From Bacilli bacterium (GTDB lineage Bacteria > Bacillota_I > Bacilli_A > RFN20 > CAG-826), in contig JAKSVB010000004.1 in assembly GCA_024408335.1 (NCBI GenBank), forward strand, positions 52,344-116,343: 64,000 nucleotides of DNA. Reading direction: 5' to 3'. The position numbers were made by a program, and so were the translations under genes. The notes under the pieces are model-generated. The model made no database searches and had not been told where the DNA came from. It saw only the letters and a program-made list of their open reading frames with translations. Of the stretch, positions 35,501-43,261 are shown piece by piece. Positions within the stretch are counted from its first letter, which is position 1, and every line of letters starts with the position of its first letter.

Positions 35501-35539
35501 TTTGCTCATCAGCTTACGTTTAAAAAGCTTATTTTCCAT
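32513..35539 (-). CDS. Circularly permuted, membrane-tethered GH3 beta-glucosidase
   Basis: 1008 aa. Domain order is inverted relative to most GH3 enzymes: the C-terminal-type domain first (EGIVLAKNDDDCLPLA at about 70-85, then VIGRWGGEHLDPP), a fibronectin-III-like part (about 420-530), then the TIM-barrel-like domain (YGGRHAEYHSEDGFLAGK, KHFAMNDTEYHR), with the likely nucleophile Asp in GMTITDYTENG. This order is known from Butyrivibrio and Ruminococcus GH3 enzymes. Both ends carry a membrane helix (residues 13-31 and about 970-990), so the enzyme is tethered at two points outside the cell. It hydrolyses beta-glucosides, precise substrate unknown. Confidence 0.88.
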   Translation of the reverse strand: MENKLFKRKLMSKAIISGVFGLLTLSSAVAISMVNENVIKPNEGFITNALCEVETGGSKNKLGERLAVEIEQEGIVLAKNDDDCLPLAKSQDKVNVFGYDAIQWIISNSGSGSAEAGSSQKTWGILEALEDKGISYNKDIINYYKNWATPRDRGVKSYSSSYDVVYRLTNPSLSNNSDYATLYNQAKADTDTAIVVIGRWGGEHLDPPHEQINNYKSSKTKNTERGYLEITEEEEELLTAVGRDYEHVVVVINSTNVMQMDFMTEIEGLDSCLIVGPTGTVGAKAIPQVLYGDVNPSGRTADTWPMDHRYNVAYYTTGYWPDQTGTYYTNVPSGANLANKIDTANFADYYEGIYVGYKWFETADAEGFWDNNTYNGYNNVVAYPFGYGLSYTDFSWSVVSASPNTGASITENQDVTLQVKVTNNGTVAGRDVVEAYLTAEYHKGGIEKSAVKLVAFQKTKTLMPGESEIVTLTAKTRDFMQFDCYDANKNDHAGYELDQGEYQIRFMSDAHHDKEGCTPVKYQVPTTINVDRDPETGNEVKPLFTGEDAIDGVSCDGKTINEGVTFLTREEFAPLMTSINPCRPWNKGLETCDDSSKPTAYSTNMANAWDNATTDVFGNPTPTDPVTFGKKNGLTVLDSNRQLTELGITLAEDYDAEEWDDVLDQVTWDEVGKIAAGQSYSRPGIASVGLRTNNNDYRDTEGASQVGGSLDGGRRTTAYPTPSVQAQCWNEDISYSFGFSEAKDMSLTGNDYLYGPASNIHRNPYGGRHAEYHSEDGFLAGKCLANVTKGLSDGGKNGFIKHFAMNDTEYHRVGLFLWTTEQAMRELYLRPFEESVKHGEATALMTSFNRIGAIWTGGSQALIQGVLRNEWGFNGMTITDYTENGTLQDANQMVRSGGNYILASSNYSHPSLSKATPRFQWRMRESAKQVIYGNLRTQYCNYRYNTEGSNKVVINNSKAPWIWWKPALYSIEGTIITMFAIGFILPLIPSNQEFREELLSRLKKKKEN

Positions 35540-35581
35540 GTAGGTCTTTTATTCCTTCCTTGATGGAAGAAATTTTAACAC

Positions 35582-35597
35582 GAGTAAGCGTTTTCAT
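35582..35597 (-). promoter_or_regulatory. cre-like catabolite-control site upstream of the GH3 operon
   Basis: GAGTAAGCGTTTTCAT matches 14 of 16 positions of the CcpA consensus WTGNNARCGNWWWCAW. It lies 43 bp upstream of the GH3 start codon and would repress it when good sugars are available. Confidence 0.45.
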
Positions 35598-35653
35598 TAA
35601 AGACAAATCGCTCGGATGATAGCTCATTTCTCCTTTTCTTAGGGATTCCTTCC

Positions 35654-35682
35654 TAAACAAAAGACCGCAATCAATGTATAAT
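35654..35682 (+). promoter_or_regulatory. Promoter of the M18 aminopeptidase gene
   Basis: TAAACA (35654-35659), a 17-bp spacer and a perfect TATAAT (35677-35682), 27 bp before the start codon. Confidence 0.6.
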
Positions 35683-35708
35683 CTCTAATCGAAAAGAAGG
35701 AGAATCTT

Positions 35709-37001
35709 ATGACAAGTTTAGAAAGAATGATGGGCTTACTTGAAAGTAGCCATTCGCAGTTTCACGCAGTAAACAACATCAAAGAAGAATTAGTTAAGGC
35801 TGGATTCGTCGAACTAAAGGAAAACAAGGAATTCGACATCACCCCAGGTCATAACTATTTCGTCACAAGAAATGATTCAAGCATCATCGCTTTTAATGTT
35901 CCTGCTTTAGTAACCAAACAGTTCAAGATCACCTCTACTCATACCGATTCACCAACCTTCAAAATCAAACCTAACCCATTAAAGAGATACAAGAACATCG
36001 CCTCACTTAATTGTGAGCCTTATGGAGGAGGCATCTATTACTCATTCTTCGATAGGCCTCTTACCTTAGCAGGAAGAGTGCTCGTCAAAGAAGATGAAAA
36101 AGTTACATCGAAGCTTTTATACATCGATGAGGATCTTTGCTATATCCCAAGCCTTTGCATCCACATGAACAGAAACGTCAATACCGCATTCGAGGCAAAT
36201 CCAGCAAGGGATACCATCCCAATGCTAGGTGAAGTTCCTGAGGATTTCTCATTCAACAAATACTTATCAGAGAAACTCGATAACAAAGAAGTCCTTTCAT
36301 ATGATTTATATCTCGCCCAAAGAGAGAAACCAACTTTAGTTGGTATTGGCAAAGAATTCCTTTCTTCCCCAAAATTAGATGATCTTGCCGCATCTTACAG
36401 CGCATTATTCGGATTCCTTGAATCCAAAGGAGATGACGCCATTAGCGTATACGCAAGCTTTGACAATGAAGAAGTTGGATCCCTTACCAAGCAAGGCGCT
36501 AACTCGGATTTCTTAAAGCACACATTAGGAAGAATCGCCAAAGCCTTAGGATGGAGCAAAGAAGAGAAGTTCCAAGCTTTAGCTTCCTCAGTCATGCTTA
36601 GCATCGATAACGCACACGCCAATCACCCAAATAGACCAGAAATGTCTGATCCAACCACTGACGTTAGACTTAACGGCGGTATCGTCATCAAGTACAACGC
36701 CAACCAATCATACACAAGCGATGCCCTCTCAGCAGGAATCGTCAAAATGATCTGCGCTAAAAAAGAACTCAAGTACCAGGAATACACGAATAGAAATGAC
36801 CTTAGAGGCGGAAGCACTCTTGGCAACATCTCCAATTCCGAAGTGTCCCTTACCACCGTCGATATTGGCATTGCGCAACTTGCAATGCATTCCTCAAACG
36901 AGATCATGGGCGCAAAAGACGTTGATGATATGGTGAAGCTCGTTGAAGGCTTCTATTCATCAAGCATTGCCATTGACGGTTCTTCTTTCTTAGTCAAATA
37001 A
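35709..37001 (+). CDS. apeB: M18-family aminopeptidase
   Basis: 430 aa. Zinc-dependent, cytoplasmic, tetrahedral-complex aminopeptidase. Metal and catalytic segments are THTDSP (about 79-84), PKLDDLAAS (about 222-230), ASFDNEEVGS (about 255-264) and the C-terminal MHSSNE. AAGGAG lies 5 bp before the ATG. Removes N-terminal residues (often Asp/Glu or neutral) in peptide turnover. Single-gene operon. Confidence 0.93.
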   Translation: MTSLERMMGLLESSHSQFHAVNNIKEELVKAGFVELKENKEFDITPGHNYFVTRNDSSIIAFNVPALVTKQFKITSTHTDSPTFKIKPNPLKRYKNIASLNCEPYGGGIYYSFFDRPLTLAGRVLVKEDEKVTSKLLYIDEDLCYIPSLCIHMNRNVNTAFEANPARDTIPMLGEVPEDFSFNKYLSEKLDNKEVLSYDLYLAQREKPTLVGIGKEFLSSPKLDDLAASYSALFGFLESKGDDAISVYASFDNEEVGSLTKQGANSDFLKHTLGRIAKALGWSKEEKFQALASSVMLSIDNAHANHPNRPEMSDPTTDVRLNGGIVIKYNANQSYTSDALSAGIVKMICAKKELKYQEYTNRNDLRGGSTLGNISNSEVSLTTVDIGIAQLAMHSSNEIMGAKDVDDMVKLVEGFYSSSIAIDGSSFLVK

Positions 37002-37150
37002 AAGACGACAAAAAAGGACGCATTCTACGAAGTAGGTTTTCAAAACACACGAACAAAACGCTAAAGATTCTTGTTACGAAAGAAGGAACTATTGATATCC
37101 CTTTAATGTTTCAATATTAATTTTATTGTACAAAAGGGGGATATGAGGAT

Positions 37151-38317
37151 ATGTCTTTCTTCTCAAAAATGCTAAAAAGTCCATATAACGACAATATCGA
37201 AAACTTAGGAAAACTCGTCATTGGGTTAATCATTGCCGCTATAGTGGCCGTAATCGTTAATATAATTTTGGCTTTCATCGTCAGAAAGAAAGCGATTGAA
37301 AAAGGCAGAAGCGGATTTTTATGGTTCTTGCTTTCAATCGGTTCCGCGGCTTGGTTTTGGCTTGTTGTCATCAATAAGCTTGAAGAAAGAGACATTTATG
37401 ACGATTCATACGAGAACTTGCTTCGTAGCGATAGATCGCTTGCCGCTAACCTCTTAGGTGGCGCCTTAATGGAAGCGATGCTCATCATATCAATGCTCGT
37501 ATTCAACCGAAATCTTATTGGCTCAGTCCAAGGAGGAATGGGAGCGCTTCTTGTGGCGTTTATCGTTATGGCCCCTATTACTCTTATCATTCTTGAAATC
37601 GAACAAAGAGCGTTCATTAAGAAGCCTCATCCACATCTTAACCGTTTATTCTGGGTTGCCATTTTCGGTTTCCAAGCTTTGTTCATGTACGTTTATAGTG
37701 GCTTAGGCGCCGAATTCGATGAAATCATTCCACAAAGCTTTCTAGCCATCGGCTATCCTCTGTTTGTATTCACCTTCCTTTACAGCTGTTTCTTATACTT
37801 CTTTGGACCATACAAATTCCCAAGAATAAGAAGGGTTTTCTATATCGTAGGCTTTGTGTTTGTTTCGCTTGTCGAGGTCTTTAGTGGCATTATTGACATC
37901 GAATACATGACATTCCTCCCAATGACTTTGAAAGTCATCACCTACATTATGGCGGGAGTCACTGCTTTTGCCGCTTTACTATTCATTTTCTTCTGGCTTA
38001 GGTCCTACATTAAGTCAGTGGGAAGAGCAAGCCTCTTCGTCGTTGGTCTTTCGCTTTTCGGAGGATTTGTCCTCTTTGCAGGTGCCGTCGGCGTAGCCCA
38101 GATGGGTGGTCAAATCCTCGATGAATTTACGGGAGACGTAACTGCAAACAACTACCTTGGAAGCAACTCGAATAAATATGGCGACTACTATAGCGATGGT
38201 AGAGATTTCGTTTTTGAAAACAGAAGTGACGCTGAAGCATTTGCTAAGGATTTCGAAAAGAAACATGGCAAAGGTTCAAGAAACGGCATAAACATCAAAT
38301 ACAGAAGAGATAGATAA
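37151..38317 (+). CDS. Multi-pass membrane protein of unknown function
   Basis: 388 aa. About nine hydrophobic segments between residues 20 and 325, then a hydrophilic C-terminal tail of 60 residues rich in Asp, Asn and Lys. No recognised family. The ribosome site AAAGGGGG precedes the start. Alone on its transcript. Confidence 0.7.
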   Translation: MSFFSKMLKSPYNDNIENLGKLVIGLIIAAIVAVIVNIILAFIVRKKAIEKGRSGFLWFLLSIGSAAWFWLVVINKLEERDIYDDSYENLLRSDRSLAANLLGGALMEAMLIISMLVFNRNLIGSVQGGMGALLVAFIVMAPITLIILEIEQRAFIKKPHPHLNRLFWVAIFGFQALFMYVYSGLGAEFDEIIPQSFLAIGYPLFVFTFLYSCFLYFFGPYKFPRIRRVFYIVGFVFVSLVEVFSGIIDIEYMTFLPMTLKVITYIMAGVTAFAALLFIFFWLRSYIKSVGRASLFVVGLSLFGGFVLFAGAVGVAQMGGQILDEFTGDVTANNYLGSNSNKYGDYYSDGRDFVFENRSDAEAFAKDFEKKHGKGSRNGINIKYRRDR

Positions 38318-38714
38318 AAGGCGACAATCAAACGAAGTCTATCAAAGGGACTAGAAATTCGGAGCGAGTTTTATGCTAAATCACTCGTTTTCTTACGATA
38401 AAGAATTACAAATTTTGTAGATACCGACTGGATTTTTTATGTGTCATGGTCACTATGGTAGACGTGACAAGCGTCAACAAAATCGCTGGGTATTGTTCAT
38501 CATATAAAAAACTGATACTTTTTTTCGTATCAGTTCATTAATTTACGTGTGTTAGGGCAACCCTTTCATACAATCCGCACGGTTGAGTTGTTGTTCGTAC
38601 GATTTTGAAACGCTTCGTACGGTTCAAAGAAATGGTTTGAGGAGCGCTCATTGACACACTGCAAGAATAATTAACGATTGCCCTCTATTGTGGACTTGTT
38701 TTTTGCCCAGGAAA
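38318..38714. other. Non-coding gap of about 400 bp
   Basis: No gene seen on either strand. It holds a weak hairpin near 38365-38387 after the membrane-protein gene, a strong minus-strand terminator (listed separately), and two copies of TCGTAC at about 38596 and 38611. Confidence 0.5.
38505..38535 (-). terminator. Minus-strand terminator downstream of the two-helix membrane protein
   Basis: AACTGATAC pairs perfectly with GTATCAGTT around an 8-nt loop. On the minus strand it is followed by TTTT. Confidence 0.75.
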
Positions 38715-39452
38715 CTAGATGCGTCTGCCCTTTTTGTATTCTTGAGCAGCGGCAAACGCCTCACCCTCCGATTCATATTCCTCAGCGTAGTTTTTGGAGA
38801 ACGACTCGTCTTTGAACAGCTCCATTTCCGGGCTCAGCTCATAAATCTCACGCTCAAAAAAATTCGGGATTGAATAGAACCTTTCAATAGTGAATTTGCC
38901 GTTTGGCAATTTGACGACTCGGTATTCTTCGTTCGGGGCTGCGTTGCCGTATTTTGCTTGAATGTTCGCCAAGTTTAATTTTTCGTCGGAGTCTATGTAA
39001 TCATATTGGATGTCGATATAGTAGAAGACGACGATTTTGTCACCGCCTTTTGCGTCTATTACGACAAACGAAAGGTCGCGGTTCGTCGTCTTGTTTATAT
39101 AGAGAGTTTCCTTATCCCCTGCAGCATATTCTCTGTAAGCTCGTTTTATCATTCTTTCGCCGGTTTTCGTGGCGCCGTCCATGATGTTCTTCCCACAATA
39201 GTAGAATTTGTCATCAACCATTAAGCCATAATGTTTTTTAGTTGTCACCGCGATGAATACGGCGTCTGCGGAAGCGGATATTATCCCCAGAATTGAAAGA
39301 AACGTAATCGCCCCACCCAGATGGTCGTCAAACAGCCCTTGGGTAGAAAAGAGGACAACAAAATACGCGAATCCTAGATTAATGAAAACTATAACCAGGA
39401 GCCAAGCCCAGAACGATTTGCTTCTTCTAACGTTGAACATCGCAAATTCCAA
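38715..39452 (-). CDS. Membrane protein of unknown function (two N-terminal helices)
   Basis: 245 aa. Two membrane helices (residues 15-36 and about 47-68) and a soluble domain of about 170 residues with a beta-rich core (FVVIDAKGGDKIVVFYY) and an acidic end. No family recognised. Its nearest same-strand neighbour upstream is the AlbA_2 gene, whose stop is 38 bp away. Confidence 0.65.
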   Translation of the reverse strand: MEFAMFNVRRSKSFWAWLLVIVFINLGFAYFVVLFSTQGLFDDHLGGAITFLSILGIISASADAVFIAVTTKKHYGLMVDDKFYYCGKNIMDGATKTGERMIKRAYREYAAGDKETLYINKTTNRDLSFVVIDAKGGDKIVVFYYIDIQYDYIDSDEKLNLANIQAKYGNAAPNEEYRVVKLPNGKFTIERFYSIPNFFEREIYELSPEMELFKDESFSKNYAEEYESEGEAFAAAQEYKKGRRI

Positions 39453-39490
39453 CCTCCAATCAGTTTATATCATGTCATCAGTTGCTGCCA

Positions 39491-40816
39491 TTACTTGAGG
39501 ACTTCCCAATATCCAGTCTTATTCGATCCAACTCTTTGTACCAGTTTTTTATCAATTAAAGAAGCTATAATTCTCTGAACACTTTTTTCTGATTTGTTAA
39601 TTCTAATAGCAATTTCAGATTTAGTTATCTTTTCATTATCTCTAATTATGTTAAATACAATTTGTTCTAAATCAGTAAGAGTTTCTTTTATATGGACATT
39701 TAATTGGACATTTGTCCTTATAAATTCAAAGAAAAAACCATATGCTTCTTTTCTATATGTCCATCCTGCTCCATACTCATTGCACAATTCATTAACTCTT
39801 TGGAACCCTGTTCCTTGTTTTTCAACATGCTTGCTTCTAAAAAGAATATCCAAAATTAACTTGTTTCTCCTGAATGAAGATAGATTTCGTTCAATAAAAT
39901 CAAATGGTGTCAAATCATCTGGAAATGTTCCAGGATTATATATTTCTATTTTTCCAGGATGTATTCCAATCTCTATTTCTGGAGTACTTTCATAATCGGC
40001 ATGGGCAAAAGCATTAACAATAACTTCTCTAAGAGCTCTTTCTGGTATCTCCGGAATTTGCTTTCTAGTTTTGCTACCTATCTCAACTCTCCAATTTATC
40101 CTATTTAAGACATAATCTAATGCTACATTAACTAAATTGTATATATTTCCATTTACTAATTTTAAATCGGTAAATGTAACTTTATTATCAGTTGTATAAG
40201 TTGCAAGTTTTAGCCCAATCTTAGATTCTTTTCCAAATAAAGCCCATGCAGCATTTTTAGGTTCATCGCCAATTAACAAATCAAGAGAATTGAGAATCTT
40301 GATTTTGTTATACTCATTCAAATTGAACCTACCACACTCTATAGAAGAATTATAAAAATCTAAAAGAGTGTTATCGTCAATATCGTCAACACATTTATTT
40401 GATGCCTCATTTTCCCAATTTGAAGAATAATCATCATGCTTAATGAGCCTTATCAATTCTTCTGTTGTCATTTTTTTGTTTTCAGTTCCAATTCTTATTA
40501 GATAATTACCATTTGAAGAATAAGGCCTATTATGACCATAGAATGAAACCTTAATGATTTTCTTTTCTTCGTAAGATAAAACTTCTATGGAAGGTGTTAT
40601 TCGGGGATATATCGATTCATAGATCCATCTTGAAATATCTTTTCTTGTTGAATCTGAAACTTGTTGACCAGAAATATAACCATCGTCCTTAACACCGAAA
40701 TATAAAGTCCCTTTACAGTGTTTATTTAAAATGGCACAAATTGAATCCATTGCCTCTTTCTTTTCGCCAGTGGTTAATTTAAACTCAATTTGCTCAGTTT
40801 CTTCTCCGATAATCAT
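39491..40816 (-). CDS. AlbA_2/divergent-AAA ATP-binding regulator with a C-terminal winged helix
   Basis: 441 aa. N-terminal Schlafen AlbA_2-type domain (EETEQIEFKL, then KGTLYFGVKDDGYISG), a central ATPase_c_4-like region (IPERALREVIVNAFAHADYE, EIGIHPGKIEIYNPG) and a winged helix at about 375-441 (KITKSEIAIRINKSEKSVQRIIASL). The class is viewed as transcription regulators or ATP-dependent helicase-like proteins. The gene is clearly more AT-rich than its neighbours (many ATA, AAT, TTA codons), suggesting recent transfer. AGGAGGTG precedes the ATG. Two GTCCATATATT sites 24 bp apart lie 49 bp upstream. Confidence 0.85.
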   Translation of the reverse strand: MIIGEETEQIEFKLTTGEKKEAMDSICAILNKHCKGTLYFGVKDDGYISGQQVSDSTRKDISRWIYESIYPRITPSIEVLSYEEKKIIKVSFYGHNRPYSSNGNYLIRIGTENKKMTTEELIRLIKHDDYSSNWENEASNKCVDDIDDNTLLDFYNSSIECGRFNLNEYNKIKILNSLDLLIGDEPKNAAWALFGKESKIGLKLATYTTDNKVTFTDLKLVNGNIYNLVNVALDYVLNRINWRVEIGSKTRKQIPEIPERALREVIVNAFAHADYESTPEIEIGIHPGKIEIYNPGTFPDDLTPFDFIERNLSSFRRNKLILDILFRSKHVEKQGTGFQRVNELCNEYGAGWTYRKEAYGFFFEFIRTNVQLNVHIKETLTDLEQIVFNIIRDNEKITKSEIAIRINKSEKSVQRIIASLIDKKLVQRVGSNKTGYWEVLK

Positions 40817-40864
40817 AAAATTTCACCTCCTAACTTATATTATTATGCCACAATGGCTCCAAAA

Positions 40865-40899
40865 GTCCATATATTTGTCTTTTGTTTTGTCCATATATT
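40865..40899 (-). repeat. Two GTCCATATATT repeats 24 bp apart upstream of the AlbA_2 gene
   Basis: Exact copies at 40865-40875 and 40889-40899. They lie 49 bp before the start codon and are likely operator sites for the winged-helix protein. Confidence 0.6.
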
Positions 40900-40953
40900 C
40901 TATCTAAAATACTATTTATTTGGTTTATGATTCAGATAGTTCTTATAACAATT

Positions 40954-41000
40954 ATCGTGTAAATCGTGTAGTTTTAGCATCCTTGAAGACAAATCGTGTA
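40954..41000. repeat. Orphan ATCGTGTA repeats
   Basis: ATCGTGTA at 40954, 40963 and 40993; the last two share AAATCGTGTA and are 30 bp apart. They lie in a gene-free stretch (40817-41150) and look like a leftover repeat array of the kind seen near the ATPase genes. No gene is attached. Confidence 0.45.
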
Positions 41001-41107
41001 ATCTTCTTGTATATTCCATTTATTAGAGATGGACATAATCATCTTATAAGCTGAAAAAAGAACCCAAACATCATTGATTTCCTGAGTTCACACCTATTCT
41101 ATCCAAC

Positions 41108-41136
41108 AAAAAAGTCCCATACATCAAGTATGAGAC
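41108..41136 (-). terminator. Terminator after tRNA-Leu(CAA)
   Basis: On the minus strand GTCTCATAC pairs with GTATGGGAC (one T-G pair), 5-nt loop, followed by six T. Confidence 0.85.
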
Positions 41137-41150
41137 CTATTCTACTTTAA

Positions 41151-41234
41151 TGGTCCTCGAAGCCGGACTCGAACCGGCATGGAGTTACCCGAACGATTTT
41201 GAGTCGTTTGCGTCTACCATTCCGCCATTCGAGG
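41151..41234 (-). tRNA. tRNA-Leu (CAA anticodon)
   Basis: 84 nt with a long variable arm. Acceptor CCTCGAA pairs with TTCGAGG, discriminator A, encoded CCA. The anticodon loop CTCAAAA gives CAA, reading UUG. T loop GTTCGAGTC-type. Confidence 0.95.
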
Positions 41235-41275
41235 ATGCGTTTCAAATTATATGCCAAAATAGTCAAAAAGAAAAA

Positions 41276-41291
41276 TGGAAAACGCTTTCTT
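41276..41291 (+). promoter_or_regulatory. cre-like site upstream of the PTS IIC gene
   Basis: TGGAAAACGCTTTCTT matches 14 of 16 consensus positions and lies 66 bp before the start codon. Sugar-dependent control by CcpA is plausible. Confidence 0.4.
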
Positions 41292-41356
41292 TAATTTTTG
41301 CTTTTTTCTATGAAAAATATGGTCTTTAATTATTCTCGATATTTGGAGGACTTCCT

Positions 41357-42415
41357 ATGGAAAAGACCAAAAGTAAAACAAGCATTTGGAAAAAAACTCA
41401 ATCATTCCTCATGAAGAGCACCAACGGCATGGCCCTTGGTTTATTCGGTACTTTAATCATTGGTACCATCATTGCTCTTCTTGCCGATATTCCCGGACTT
41501 CAAAGCATCGCAACCTTCTCAAACCTTTTAAAGGGCCTTATGGGCGTTGGTATTGGCTTAGGCGTTGCAATCGCTTTGGACATGAAAGGAATCGCGGTTG
41601 CCGCTATCGCTGCTGCAGGTGCTGTCGGTAATCTTGGATTCGGATTCGCCTTAACAGATAACGCATTCATTCAATATAGTGATCCATTATCCTGCTATTG
41701 CAGTGCCTTAATAGGTTACTTCGCAATCAAACTCATATTAAGAAAGAAGACACCTGTCGATCTTATTCTTATCCCACTTGTCTCACTTCTTTGCTGCCTC
41801 CTCTATTGCTATTTCCTCTCATACTGGGTTCACCAAATCACAGTTGGACTTGGACTTCTTATCAAAGCGTCATTTGATGCTGTTCCATTATTAATGTGCA
41901 TCATCGTTTCTGTTCTTGTTGGCATGGCTTTGACCGCTCCAATATCAAGCGTTGCAATCTGCGTTGCCATCAACATCGGAAGCGTTCCTCTTGCAGCAGG
42001 CGCTGCTTTAGTCGGATGCTGCGTTCAAATGGTTGGATTTGCTGTTCAAGCCGCTAGAGATAACAAATATGGAAGCGTCATCGCAATCGGTATTGGCACC
42101 AGCATGCTTGAATTCAAAAACATCATCAAAAACCCACTCATTTGGCTTCCAACCATCATCACAAGCGCTATCCTTGCTCCATTCGCATATCTCTTCAAAT
42201 TCGTTACAGATTCCGTCGGAGCAGGTATGGGCACATCTGGCTTAGTTGGCCTTCTTAACACCTTCAAGGCAATGAGTTACGATCCTATTTCAATTCTTCT
42301 TGTCGTCCTTGTTTGTGTTATCGCACCAATCGTTCTTGTCTTCGCTTTCGACCTTCTTTTCAGAAAGCTTGGTTGGATCAAAAAAGGCGATTTATCCCTC
42401 GAAGAGGATAAATAA
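41357..42415 (+). CDS. PTS sugar transporter subunit IIC-like membrane protein
   Basis: 352 aa, about ten membrane segments, with the Gly/Ala-rich repeats and SGLVGLLNTF end that mark the PTS_EIIC_2 class. No IIA or IIB domain or gene is adjacent, so it is an orphan IIC that must share partners or serve another role. GGAGG lies 7 bp before the ATG. The transaldolase-like gene follows 95 bp downstream on the same strand with its own ribosome site. Confidence 0.82.
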   Translation: MEKTKSKTSIWKKTQSFLMKSTNGMALGLFGTLIIGTIIALLADIPGLQSIATFSNLLKGLMGVGIGLGVAIALDMKGIAVAAIAAAGAVGNLGFGFALTDNAFIQYSDPLSCYCSALIGYFAIKLILRKKTPVDLILIPLVSLLCCLLYCYFLSYWVHQITVGLGLLIKASFDAVPLLMCIIVSVLVGMALTAPISSVAICVAINIGSVPLAAGAALVGCCVQMVGFAVQAARDNKYGSVIAIGIGTSMLEFKNIIKNPLIWLPTIITSAILAPFAYLFKFVTDSVGAGMGTSGLVGLLNTFKAMSYDPISILLVVLVCVIAPIVLVFAFDLLFRKLGWIKKGDLSLEEDK

Positions 42416-42510
42416 CCAAAAAATATTAAAAATTTACTCCCATATTACTAGATAGAAGTAGATAATAAAAAACGTAGAGTAGTTAATAAATATAAGGAGA
42501 TCTATATAAC

Positions 42511-43167
42511 ATGATTTTATTCATTGACACTGCTAACCTTAAAGAAATCGAAGACGCTGCCGATTGGGGCTACGTCAAAGGCTGCACCACCAACCCAAGC
42601 CTCATCGCTAAAGAAGGCTTAAAACAAAAAGACGTCATCGCAAAGATCACAACTCTCATCGATGGCCCTATCTCAGCAGAAGTCACCGCTGAAGATTACG
42701 AAGGCATGATCGAACAAGGCAAAGAACTCTTCGCTATCGATCCAAAGCACATCGTCATCAAACTCCCAATGACCAACGCAGGTCTCAAAGCTGCTAAGAC
42801 ATTCAAAGAACTTGGCATTCCTACCAACGTCACCCTTTGCTTCAGCGCAGCTCAAGCACTCCTCGCTATGGAAGCAGGCGCAACCTACGTCTCACCATTC
42901 CTTGGCAGACTCGACGACAATGGCTGGGAAGCAATCAAACTCATTGAAGACATCGTCACAATGAAGATGAACTATGGTTATGACACCAAGATCATCGCTG
43001 CTTCAATCCGTAACACCGAACACGTCCAACAATGCGCTCTCGCAGGAAGCGATATCGCCACCATCCCTTATGGCGTTCTCAAGAAGCTCATCAAGCACCC
43101 ATTAACCGATGACGGTCTTGAACAATTCAGAGTTGCTGCTGCTAAAACTGCTGCTCTTGGCAAATAG
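42511..43167 (+). CDS. fsa: Fructose-6-phosphate aldolase / transaldolase-like protein
   Basis: 218 aa, the short TalC/MipB form. [10 protein letters not shown] at the start, [13 protein letters not shown], the Schiff-base lysine in HIVIKLPMT (Lys about 86), [12 protein letters not shown] and SPFLGRLDD are all present. Moves a dihydroxyacetone unit between sugar phosphates. Codons are those of a highly expressed gene (AAC, ATC, CTC preferred). AAGGAG is 12 bp before the ATG. The short form may be either a true transaldolase or an aldolase; the sequence does not decide. Confidence 0.92.
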   Translation: MILFIDTANLKEIEDAADWGYVKGCTTNPSLIAKEGLKQKDVIAKITTLIDGPISAEVTAEDYEGMIEQGKELFAIDPKHIVIKLPMTNAGLKAAKTFKELGIPTNVTLCFSAAQALLAMEAGATYVSPFLGRLDDNGWEAIKLIEDIVTMKMNYGYDTKIIAASIRNTEHVQQCALAGSDIATIPYGVLKKLIKHPLTDDGLEQFRVAAAKTAALGK

Positions 43168-43185
43168 TTCAAACATTTGATTGTT

Positions 43186-43215
43186 AAGTGGTCAGAAACC
43201 TGACCACTTTTTTTG
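43186..43215 (+). terminator. Terminator after the aldolase gene
   Basis: AAGTGGTCAG pairs perfectly with CTGACCACTT around AAAC, followed by a run of T. Confidence 0.93.
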
Positions 43216-43261
43216 AACGATTTTTCTTTATAAACGTATCAATTTTAATCATACTTATTTT

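Noticed and set aside
28688..35539. Meaning in two neighbouring genes both of 1008 codons
   Set aside because: No sequence similarity between the two proteins; a coincidence of length.
38363..38390. Terminator after the multi-pass membrane protein
   Set aside because: Only a 5-bp stem with a 13-nt loop; too weak to list as a feature.
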